Positions 23,501-35,610 of a stretch of DNA of 64,000 bases are shown here, one piece after another. The notes beneath the pieces are model-generated. The model saw only the letters and a program-made list of their open reading frames with translations. It had not been told where the DNA came from and did no database searches. The DNA comes from Nissolia schottii. Taxonomy: Eukaryota; Streptophyta; Magnoliopsida; Fabales; Fabaceae. Every line of letters starts with the position of its first letter. Within the stretch, counting starts at the first letter, position 1. A program made the position numbers and the translations under genes. The DNA lies in NCBI GenBank assembly GCA_003254905.1, contig QANU01067165.1, positions 563,706 through 627,705 of the forward strand, given 5' to 3'.

Positions 23501-24903
23501 CCTTCAAACAACTATAAAGTGAATTAAAATTCTGTTAGGTTTTTTGCATAATAACAAGCAATAAATTTCTCAATGTGAAACCTTACCTTTTTCTGATTTT
23601 CACGCTGCAGTGTTGACATAAGTTCATCAGAATCATTTCTTAGAGGAGGACACAAACCAAGCATTAGTGTGCAGTCTGCAGGGCATGCTGTCCACGTGTT
23701 TGTTAATGGAGAGTTTTCAGGCAAGCAGTTAAACTCGGTAGTTCTTATGTTTGCAAACTGATTGAATATTTGTTCAAAGAAGATGAATTAGTTTCTTTTA
23801 CAGGGTCGGCTTTTGGGACAAGGGAGCAGAGAAGTTGCACATTCAATGGCCCCCTTAACCTACGAGCTGGAACAAATAAGATTGCACTTCTCAGTGTGAC
23901 GGTTGGATTACCGGTTAGTGTCTTGCTTGTAAATTCATCTTGAACTTGACCAGCCCTTTGTACTGCTTCAATTTGATTGATTTCCCTTTTTTTTTTTTCC
24001 ATTGGAAGAATGTTGGCCGGCACTATGAAACATGGGAGGCAGGTATCACTGGTCCAGTTTTGCTCCATGGTCTTGACCATGGCCAGAAAGATTTGTCATG
24101 GAACAAATGGTCATACCAGGTCTGATGATCACATTAAAAATGCACAGAAATCTGATTTATGTATTCATAGAATTCAATTTAATATGAGGCAACAAAGCAA
24201 ATTCTTATTAGTTAGTATATGTTTTCCAATCCAAATAGGTTGGCCTAAAAGGAGAGGCTATGAATTTGGTCTCTCACAGCGGGGTCTCATCTGTTGATTG
24301 GTTCCAACACTCTCTGGTTTCACAGAGTCGTTCACCATTGAAGTGGCACAAGGTAAAGAACAAGGTATTATCATGATCTGTTGCAGTCTTTCAACTATAG
24401 AAGCTTACCACCACCAACATTGTAACCTTCAGGCTAATTTCAATGCACCTGATGGGAAGGAACCGTTGGCTTTGGACATGGCAAGTATGGGAAAGGGTCA
24501 AGTATGGATCAATGGGGAGAGCATAGGAAGATATTGGATGGCTTATGCAAACGGTGACTGTAATTCTTGCACCTATTCTGGCCCATTCCGCCCTGTTAAG
24601 TGCCAACTTGGTTGCGGACAACCCACCCAACGATGGTACGTTTTCTTATTATACTACTTTATAATTTCAAGAAAATTTCATTGGAAGAATACTGAATAGA
24701 CATGTTTACTCATTCTTTTCTGATTGGAATTTTGCAGGTATCACATTCCAAGGTCCTGGCTGAAGCCAACAAATAACTTGGTAGTAGTGTTTGAAGAACT
24801 AGGTGGAAATCCATGGAAAATATCTTTGGTAAAGAGAACCGTACATACTCCAGCAGCAGCAGCAGCAGCTTGTGAACCCAATTCAAATAACACAAGAATC
24901 TGA
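20575..24903 (+). CDS. Beta-galactosidase, GH35, without C-terminal lectin domain
   Basis: Secreted cell-wall enzyme that removes terminal beta-galactosyl residues from pectin or arabinogalactan side chains. Eighteen exons can be joined in frame: 20575-20745, 20838-20933, 21033-21145, 21263-21329, 21419-21511, 21671-21814, 21913-22001, 22104-22209, 22342-22429, 22788-22906, 23013-23177, 23268-23443, 23611-23720, 23804-23913, 24009-24119, 24239-24352, 24433-24635, 24738-24903. They give about 746 residues. A signal peptide (about residues 1-26) is followed by [20 protein letters not shown]. The GH35 signature [14 protein letters not shown] holds the acid/base Glu, and WTESWSGW holds the nucleophile Glu. 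The protein ends soon after [14 protein letters not shown], as in BGAL5-type enzymes, with no SUEL lectin domain. Intron 13 starts with GC. The tail has a six-Ala run coded by a CAG-type repeat. Confidence 0.93.
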
Positions 24904-25404
24904 ATAGGAAATTGTATGTACTTCGACTTATGCTTTGGATGGTCTCTTAGAAGCCTAAAGTGATTGTGTATTGGAGGATGGTCTCTTAGAAGCCTCTTGT
25001 AACTAAAGTGATTGTGTATTGGAAATGTTTTTGTCTTTGATAAATAAGAATGATGTTATCAATCTTGCGTTTATTTTACGGTAAGTTATGGAATCAACAT
25101 TTCATTGGAAGATTTGTTCTTCATAAATAAGAATGATCCATTGAAGGAAACAATAAAATTGTAGGCTTGATTTTGTTTCTTTTACAGGAGAAGAAGAATC
25201 TAAGCAAAAGGGTTATAACTTATATAAGTTCGACAATGCAACGATTTTATTTACACACACACACACACACTCATGTGATACAAACTCCAAGCCCACTCTG
25301 AAATCATACAAACTTTGACTTAAAATAAAAAAAACCGGTAAATTGCAATCTGAATGGAAATTGATAATCTAAGCATTCATTTATTCTCAGCAATTGAACA
25401 TGTT
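24904..25404. other. Convergent 3' intergenic region
   Basis: This lies between the ends of the beta-galactosidase (+) and thioredoxin (-) genes. It holds their 3' UTRs, a partly repeated GGATGGTCTCTTAGAAGCCT (24938 and 24977) and an (AC)n run at 25252-25270. Confidence 0.6.
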
Positions 25405-26088
25405 TCAAGCAGCATGCTTGGTTAGTGCCTGTTGCAGCCCATCCTTGTTAGCACCCACGACCTTATCCACTTGTTTCCCATTTTTCAAGAACAGGAAGGT
25501 TGGCATAGCCTCAACCGACCACTCCTCAGCAACGGTCTGGAGACATAATATAAAGATCATTCATTCATTTGTAAGATTGTTAGTAAAATGATCTAAAGAA
25601 ACAGTCCTTGTATGCTTTAGGGAGGCAGATCGAGACATGTTCTCACCTTCAATTCATCGACATCCACCTTGAGGAAGGTGACATGTGGAAGCTTCTTAGC
25701 AAACTCGGCCAGAATTGGGCCAATGAAACGGCATGGGCCACACCAAGAAGCAGTGAAATCAACTACAACCTGTGAGTGCAAATTCGTTTCAGAACGAGGG
25801 GCGTAAGGATGAACAATTTTAGGGAATCATAAAGAAAATCATGGCAACGATGGGAATAAGAGGCTAAATCACATAAAGTGGCAGCTAAAATTTACAAGAA
25901 CTATAATATAAACCATCCAATGCAAGCAGAAGGAAACGGAAACAAAAAAACAAGGAAGCATGGATGGACTCAGTAAAGAAGTGAAGGAAGAAGCAATAAC
26001 CAACCAGTTTGTTGGACTCTTTTCCCTTGAACAGATCATTCCACTCCTCCCGGGTGTGGCAAGCGATCACTTGTCCTTCCTCCGCCAT
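25405..26088 (-). CDS. Thioredoxin h
   Basis: Small cytosolic disulfide reductase normally reduced by NADPH-thioredoxin reductase. Three exons on minus (26088-26005, 25769-25647, 25536-25405) give 112 residues, the usual size of type h thioredoxins. The start [16 protein letters not shown] is the family N-terminus. The active site WCGPC is in exon 2 within [15 protein letters not shown], followed by the conserved KVDVDEL, and exon 3 has the cis-Pro motif EAMPTF and the glycine of KVVGANK. There is no transit peptide. The upstream Met (frame opening near 26136) is unlikely because the TATA box at 26152-26158 leaves a short leader before 26088. It converges with the beta-galactosidase and diverges from the LON-domain gene. 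Confidence 0.95.
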
Positions 26089-26151
26089 TCTTCTCTTCTT
26101 TGCCTTTGCTATCGATACATACACAGTACAGAACAAAGGCGCCTCGTCTCG

Positions 26152-26158
26152 TTATATA
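26152..26158 (-). promoter_or_regulatory. TATA box of the thioredoxin h gene
   Basis: TATATAA on minus within the palindrome GTTATATAAC, about 65 bases upstream of the start codon. Confidence 0.5.
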
Positions 26159-26159
26159 A

Positions 26160-26873
26160 CATGATTTTGCCATCCCCAAAACGTGTTGGGATGTGATTTC
26201 TCGTTATCTCAAAAATATAAATTCAAAAAAAAAAAAGAGAGAGTAAAATGCGCGTACTCCACGTTTTGGTGCAATGATGATTGTACTGCTACGTGGCCTA
26301 CCTATCAGAGGCGCGTCACGTGTGAACGCTGTTGTTCCGCTATTTATTACTCCATTAAAGAGGGTCGGTCAGACTTTTCATTCCAACATTTGGGCCTAAG
26401 ATGACCCATTTGGGCTCTGATCTTGGTCCATACAACGACGTGAATCAACAATTTGGGCTTTGCCATGTCCCATTAATAAACGAATATAAATGATCCCAAA
26501 AGAACAAGAGATAACAAAATCCAAATGTAATTTGGAAGTGATGATCCTAGATTCCCACGTGGAATATCCATGACCACACCCGCCGCTAGTGTTTTCTTCC
26601 CTCATCCACACACAGCGGATTCCCCCCAAAATCCCCACATCTCCATCCAGCATGATTTTATTTTCCCCCTTCATTTGATATGATATGAGTAGTAGGAGTA
26701 ATAGTAGAGTGTGAAGTAAAAGTCTGCACCAGTGTCAGTCACACACTTCCAATTCCAATTTCCATAATTATCATTAACAGCAGCCAATACTAACCACAAA
26801 CCATAATCTTGCAACTCCAATCATCTCTTTATCCTAAATTCCAAATTGGAAAACGCAAGAAAGAAGAAGGAAA
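26160..26873. promoter_or_regulatory. Divergent intergenic region between thioredoxin and LON-domain genes
   Basis: Holds the promoters of both genes. Short motifs of interest are CACGTGTGAACG-like sequence near 26318 (G-box-like core CACGTG) and CCCACGTGG near 26555. No gene is seen. Confidence 0.4.
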
Positions 26874-27758
26874 ATGGCATTCCTGCAGCTGATTCCTTCA
26901 GCCTCTTCATCTTCGTCATTACCTCACAATACTTCTCCATCCTCGTTAAACCCTAACACGCTCTCCTCATTTAGTCGTCGCTCCCACAACCCTAAATTCC
27001 CGCAGCACCTCCATGTCGTCAACCGTCGCCGCCGCAAGCTCCATTCCCTGCTCCGCTGCTCCTCCTCCTCCTTCTCCGAGAAGCACCACACCAACTCCCC
27101 CAAATCCGACGACGTCGTGGAGCTCCCTCTCTTCCCGCTCCCTCTGGTGCTCTTCCCGGGGGCCATCCTCCCGCTCCAGATCTTCGAGTTCCGGTACCGC
27201 ATCATGATGCACACGCTCCTCCACACCGATCTCCGCTTCGGAGTCATCTACACCGACGCCGTCTCCGGCACCGCCGAGGTCGGCTGCGTCGGGGAGGTCA
27301 TCAAGCACGAGCGCCTCGTGGACGACCGCTTCTTCCTCATCTGCAAGGGCCAGGAGCGGTTCCGCGTGACCAGCGTGGTCCGCACCAAGCCGTACCTGGT
27401 GGCGCAGGTGACGTGGCTGGAGGACAGGCCTTCTTCGGAGGACCTCGACCTTGACGGACTGGCCACCGAGGTGGAGACCTACATGAAGGACGTCATCAGG
27501 CTGTCGAATCGGTTGGGCGGGAAGCCGGAGAAGGAGGTTGGGGATTTGCGGAGGAACCTCTTCCCGACCCCGTTCTCGTTCTTCGTCGGGAGCACCTTCG
27601 AGGGCGCCCCGAGGGAGCAGCAGGCGCTGCTCGAATTGGAGGACACGGCGGCAAGGCTGAAGAGGGAGAAGGAGACGCTGAGGAACACGCTCAATTACCT
27701 CACTGCTGCATCTGCTGTCAAAGACGTCTTCCCTTCCTCTTCCTCCTCTTCTTCTTGA
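26874..27758 (+). CDS. LON N-terminal (substrate-binding) domain protein, probably plastid-targeted
   Basis: Intronless gene of 294 residues. The first 70 or so residues are rich in Ser, Arg and Pro with few acids, as in a chloroplast transit peptide. The LON domain starts at about residue 82 with VVELPLFPLPLVLFPGAILP, followed by QIFEFRYRIMM and GVIYTD. There is no AAA+ ATPase and no Ser-Lys protease domain, so this is not a LON protease but the stand-alone LON-domain family (AT1G75460 type, from memory). A charged helical stretch (ALLELEDTAARLKREKETL) precedes a Ser-rich end. Third codon positions are strongly G/C, unlike the neighbours. The biochemical role of this plant family is not established. 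Confidence 0.93.
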   Translation: MAFLQLIPSASSSSSLPHNTSPSSLNPNTLSSFSRRSHNPKFPQHLHVVNRRRRKLHSLLRCSSSSFSEKHHTNSPKSDDVVELPLFPLPLVLFPGAILPLQIFEFRYRIMMHTLLHTDLRFGVIYTDAVSGTAEVGCVGEVIKHERLVDDRFFLICKGQERFRVTSVVRTKPYLVAQVTWLEDRPSSEDLDLDGLATEVETYMKDVIRLSNRLGGKPEKEVGDLRRNLFPTPFSFFVGSTFEGAPREQQALLELEDTAARLKREKETLRNTLNYLTAASAVKDVFPSSSSSSS

Positions 27759-30734
27759 TTCCCCCAAATTGGCTTTGTGAGTTCCGTATACTCTCTTGAA
27801 ACAAGTTTTATTCGTTAGTTAGCGAGTTATATAATTTGTGATAGTTGGAGACAGGCAGCACCAACTTATGGGGGGCAAAAGATGTAAATCTTTCTTTTTA
27901 TACTTTTTTTGGATGTGTAATTTTATATGCTTAATCCGGTCTTCTAGTTGCCCTGTTGTTTTGAATGCTGCCCTGTTCTGGTAAAGGGAGTTGGTTTGCA
28001 CGCAACCGAATTGGCATCACCCGTTAGTATCACTTCCTCTTTCACGAGATACTAATTATGTACATACTAATTGAAACCATAAAGTGGCTTTTTATCCTAG
28101 TGAGTTAAATCAATTTATGAACAGTACTGGCTAATGGTATTTTATTCCCCACCCTATCAGTTTTAAATCAGCTTGCTGGAAACATTTGTTGTGTTTAAAG
28201 TTGCTACTTGACACTGACAGCCCGCTGCATGTTCTGTTTTAGAACAACTGCGCCGCTCACCAACATAGAGATCTCCATGTTTAAGTCTTCCTTTGCTGCT
28301 GATGTTTGCAGCCAGCACAGCAGATGGAATTAGGCTTACTACTTGTTAACAGCTGCCACATTAAATTACTGTATTCGCAGTTCATTTGATTCTAGTTTGC
28401 TTTGACTCTAAGTTCACTTGAGTTTTGCAGCTTTGCAAGTATTGGAATATTAAGACAATGCTTAGTTTATGATTGGATTTGGAATTCATTTGTTTCATTT
28501 TGTGGGATAGGCACATGAACATTGTTTTCTGCTTCTTCTCATTATGTAGAGTGACCGGTAACTGTAGTGAATCATGTCTATTGAAATGAAGAAATAACTA
28601 GAGATTCGGGTACCAAATTATTTAGGGTGGAAAAGAAAAAAATATTTTGCTTAGTTTCACTGGCTGTATGGAATAAGTATTTAACTATGAGTTGTCATTG
28701 ATATCACATACAAATCTGGCTCTGAAGCTTTCTGTATTTGTTCTGCATGAGTTTCGAGTTGTGCCCTTCGCCTGATTTTATGAGCCTCCAATATCTGGTA
28801 TTCAATAGACACTGTTAGGGTGTTGAGTGTGTGTGTGTGTGTGTGTTTTGCAGTGTAAATTGTTTTGGTTACTGATGTCTGATTACTATTGAGGTCTAAG
28901 CTTGTAACAAGCAAGTCTGTATAATAAAGAGTTGGGTTTTATGTCGATTGTTGAAAACATGAAAGGGCATAAGAGCCTTTGATATTCCCATAATTTTTTG
29001 TTACATTACTCTCCTACATACCATACTATCATCATTGATTTTAGTTGTTCATCACTTGTGCATTGGCATAAATTTTCTTCCTGGTTGGCCTTGTTTGATT
29101 TCGTTAGGAGGATCTTTTTATAACCAGCATGTGTATACCCTAGCGTCAGAGCATATATTACTTGTCTTAATGTTTTGTGATCACAAGAATTTTTGTTACT
29201 ACTGTACAGAGCTCACTTGGGAACCCCAATTAGGGAGGTCCCTTCACCTGCCTTTGCCTACCCTTGAGGCCTCTGCTTCAGGGACTTGTGCCATTGCCAT
29301 CACTCGGGCCGATTACTGTGAGCATGACCTTAAACTCTTGGCAAACCTTGTTTGATAAGATATGTGACGGAAACAAGGAAACTCGTAACAAGATGAAAGG
29401 GAATAGATTACATTACATAAAGAATACTTATGTTTTGTTCTGCTATTAGATAGTGTCATCCTGGCACACTTGAAATTAGCAAGGGCAAATTAAAACGATA
29501 TTAGCCTGGCTCGTTGAAACAAAGCTTTTCAAAATACGAATAAAAATAAAGTAGACGGATGGATGATGGATGATGGATGATGGATGATGGATGATCTCAT
29601 ACTGGATTGGTGAACTTATATTTTTCACCAGATGCCCAAATTGGTCACCGGTTCTTGTTTGTTCTACCATCTGTGGATCATGGATGAACCGTGGATATTA
29701 AAAAGAAGAATCATGTACGCACGCATATTGACGGTCCAAAGAATCCTGTATATGAATGCATTCATTTTGCATTCTTGATAAACTGGCATTGGACCAACAA
29801 GACGATGACTAAATTTGGACAAGTTCAAGATGGCTGATGGCTACGCGTCTTTTTGTTATATCTATACCTTTTACATTTTTTTCTCCTTATCATAAACAGA
29901 CCAAAAACGTCTAACAACGAAAAAAAGAAGAAAGATGAACACGGATATCCATTTATTTGTCTGTATTTGTTCTATTTTATACCAATATTTTATACAAAAT
30001 CATGACAGGCAAATGTGTTCTCCCAATTAACTTGCATATTTCTATTTACTTTTGGAATCGTTGACGTAAATGACATTATTAAATGAAAAAATTATAATCT
30101 TCAACTGGAAAATTTGGCATTTGAGCAATGTTAGGCAACCAAGATTGATCAATGTTACGCAATAAAGTTATGCGATATGCCCACAGAGAATTGCTTTCTT
30201 GTATATGTTTTCACCTAAGACAAAAAGCAATCGTTTTAACTTTAACTCAAACGATAACTTGGCACCTAAAAGCATGCTTAAATATAATCCACCCTTAATT
30301 TTGTTGAACACGTTTTGAATGCAATTCAATGTGCACTCTCTAAAGGCGTGCAAACTAAATACACGACCGCCTAAATAATAAAATTTGCACGCAATCTCCT
30401 TAGTAATCCGGACACAGCATCTGCAACCGATGTTCTGTAATCTCCTTGTCCATCATGCCCTAACATCTCTATATATCCAAATGAAACTGATGCCTCCATT
30501 CACGCCAAAACATATATAGATTCTCTCTAGTATTACATTCGGATTGTACGTGCAATCCCTACCCTATCAATATCCTCATATCATAATGAATATAATCTAT
30601 TCCTCGAGATTTATGTTTCCTTTCGGACCCCAAAGGTCTACTAGATATATAATGACTCAGTAACACAAACAGGATAGCAACTAGAATGACTCAATAATAC
30701 ATATGAATGATGACATTAAACATCAATCCTTCCC
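27759..30734. other. Intergenic, no gene supported
   Basis: The first few hundred bases are probably the 3' UTR of the LON-domain gene. Further on are (GT)n at 28828-28846 and a 7-bp repeat GATGGAT at 29553-29595. A frame at 29210-29355 (LPTLEASASGTC) does not match any family known to me. No RNA gene is recognised. Confidence 0.55.
29553..29595. repeat. GATGGAT heptanucleotide repeat
   Basis: About five perfect units of GGATGAT/GATGGAT in tandem. Confidence 0.9.
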
Positions 30735-33053
<2,319 letters not shown>

Positions 33054-33097
33054 GGTTTTCCAGAACTTGGATTCCTAAAAAGTAGGGAATGGCGAGG

Positions 33098-33104
33098 TTA
33101 TATA
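33098..33104 (-). promoter_or_regulatory. TATA box of the cysteine protease gene
   Basis: TATATAA on minus (CCATATATAACC), about 45 bases upstream of the start codon at 33053, which implies a very short leader. Confidence 0.5.
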
Positions 33105-33199
33105 TGGATCTCTCAGACCAATCAAGATGAAACAACACTCCAACAAGTCCCCAAATGCAACTTGTTTTCTTTCCTTCGATCTACCACACACAACCAACC

Positions 33200-33202
33200 A
33201 TC

Positions 33203-33234
<32 letters not shown>

Positions 33235-33243
33235 CACACACAC
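33200..33243. repeat. (AC)n(AT)n(AC)n compound microsatellite
   Basis: CACACACA, then TATATATA, then ACACACAC. Confidence 0.9.
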
Positions 33244-33589
33244 TATTTTATTTTATTTTTTAAAAACTAAGTGTATTTTCGATACACCTTAAGAAAAAAA
33301 AAAGGTGCCACTTTTCTATTTGAGATTGGATGCTATGCAAAAAAAATACTGTCATCTAATTAAATTATTTCATCTGCATAATAAATAATGAAAAAATAGT
33401 CAATTATTTTTGTTTATATAATAATATTTAATTGAATGATGATTAATTATTTTTTTATGTGATAAAATTTAATTAGATAACAATGTAACATTACATTGGA
33501 ATTAAACTCTTTTTTTAAAATTAACAATACTCAAGTGTCATGAATAAAAATTGGTAAATTAAGTTGTAGGATAATTTGTTAGGTCTTAC

Positions 33590-34530
33590 AAATATGATTC
33601 AAAATAAAAATATAAGTGATTTTTAATAAAATTATTTTAAAAAAGTATTTGCTATGTTTATTAAAAATTATAGATTATAAATTATGTCATCTTCTAGAAA
33701 ACACATTTTATTCCTTTTTTCTCACATTTTCACTCACTCGGCTTTGATGCACTCCACCTTATCTCACATTTCCACTCACTCCATCTTAACCCACTACAAG
33801 TTTAGCATTCACTCTCTTTATCTTTCACCCACTCGGCTTTCACGCACTTTTCCTTATCTTTCGTTTTCACCCACTCCACCTTCTCACTACATGTTCTTTG
33901 TTCACTCTCTTTTACTCTTCTTGATTTATGGTATTTTTATCCTTTTGATTGATTTTTTGTTCATTTAAGATGATTACTTTATAATGTTGCTTACTCTCTG
34001 TTTTTTATGTGAGGTGTTATTTTTAATGTGATGTATCATTAAAACACTATAGAGAGAAAGAGAGTAAACTATCAATTTGGAGTGGCTTTGGATGAAATTT
34101 TATTGAAAAACAAATAATTTATTTTTAAGTGTATTTAAATATTTGGATAAAGCTTAAAAATTCACTTTTTCATTTTGAAATTAACAATACTCAACTTTGA
34201 TTTTAAAAAATAAATAAAAGTACGTAATTTTTAATAAAATTATCTTTAAAAAAATATCCTTTATTTTATTAAAATTTATGTCATATTCTAAAAAACGCAT
34301 TCGCCTTTCTTTTCTCTCACTTTTTCACTCACTTGAGTCTCACACACTTTACCTTACCTCACGTTTTCACATACTTTGAATCTCCTTTGCGCTTCTTCTT
34401 TACCCCTTCTCAAATGTAAAATCCTTTAATTCAACTTATTGTTTTTCTTTTTTCTTTTTATCTTAGGATAACGATTTATGTTACTTTTCATCTTTTTGAT
34501 TGATTTATCGTTTATTTAAGGTTCAAATCC
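33590..34530. repeat. Diverged tandem duplication with internal CACTCACT-rich repeats
   Basis: About 33618-33970 and 34225-34520 share the order AATAAAATTAT...AAATTATGTCAT...CTAAAAAACGCATT-like, TCTCACNTTTTCACTCACT, then TTTTTATCNT(T/C)TTGATTGATTT. Inside the first copy, a unit with TTTCACCCACTC(C/G) recurs about every 50-110 bases (33725-33915). The long frame through it reads only His/Ser/Leu-rich low complexity, so it is not called a gene. Confidence 0.6.
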
Positions 34531-35400
34531 ATTATCCATGTATATTACCTAAACTCTTCACTACTAGATCAATCTTAATGGCTTGTTGTTCATTTAAAAT
34601 AATTACTCTATATTGTTGCTTACTCTTAATTTTTTGTGTGGTTTGTTATTTGTCGTTAAAGCAACTTTTTTTTAAATCCAAACATTTCTAAAAATTGCTT
34701 TCGAATGTTTTTCTTTTAAAAAAACTATAAAATTCTAAATAATTCTTAATATCAATTTAATCTTGATAGTTGTTGATGTGATTTTTTTTATAGTAGGTTA
34801 TTACTATTGTTGTGTAGTTTCTAACTAAGTATAAAAGGATAAATATGACATCAATTTAGTTTGATGTGTGCCCACTACTTAAATGGAAAAATCGTTTTAA
34901 TACTAATCCAGCAATCCACATGTTAGGTTTATGAACATGTTTAATCCTATTGAACCTTATTGAATTGGATTGATATTGAATTGGATTGATCATAGGCTCA
35001 ATAACATAAATGTGAGATTTATTTTTCAAATTTATCAATTATAATATTATGAGAAAAATTACAAGATAACAAATTTTTTTAATGAAATTGACACTTTTTG
35101 TATTGATTTCGTCTAAAAATTTTATAATCGTGTAATTTTTTTAAATCACCACAATCTAATACATGTGAAAAAAAATTTCACACATGTTATCGAGCCTAAA
35201 AATTAGTATCAAACAATCAATCAAGGTAAAAATAATAGAGAGTTTTCATGAATTGGTTTCATGCATAAAATTACACACAAATATTTTTTATATATACAAA
35301 ATTAGTCATAAATCTAATTCATAAAAGAAAATTTCTCAATTTTTATTCCATATTAAAACCAAAAAGAAAAAGAAATAGAAAAAAAAACTGTTAATCATTT
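34530..35400. other. AT-rich intergenic, no gene seen
   Basis: Nothing recognisable apart from a local repeat of TTGAATTGGATTGAT near 34960-34990. Confidence 0.6.
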
Positions 35401-35610
35401 AGCTGGAGTCACGTGCTGGCGCAGAAGGGGAAGAGCGAAGAGGCACGTGGTTGAGAATCGAGAAGAGAGATCAGAGAGCACGGTTGCGTGGCGGCATGAT
35501 TTGGAATCGGGTGGCTGTCGCAGTCGACGGATCAGGTCGTTTCGTCGCCACCGCAACTCCTTCCTCCTCCTAACTGCGGCCGCTGCCCCCAACTTCTTCC
35601 TCCCTTCACC

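Noticed and set aside
26967..27767. 266-codon open frame antisense to the LON-domain gene
   Set aside because: It exists because of the GC-rich codon use of the real gene. It is Arg/Glu-rich, matches no family, and lacks a start context.
29035..29355. 106-codon frame downstream of the LON-domain gene
   Set aside because: No recognised family, no supporting splice structure; may be chance.
33684..33968. 95-codon plus-strand frame rich in His, Ser and Leu
   Set aside because: Produced by the CACTCACT-type repeats; no domain.
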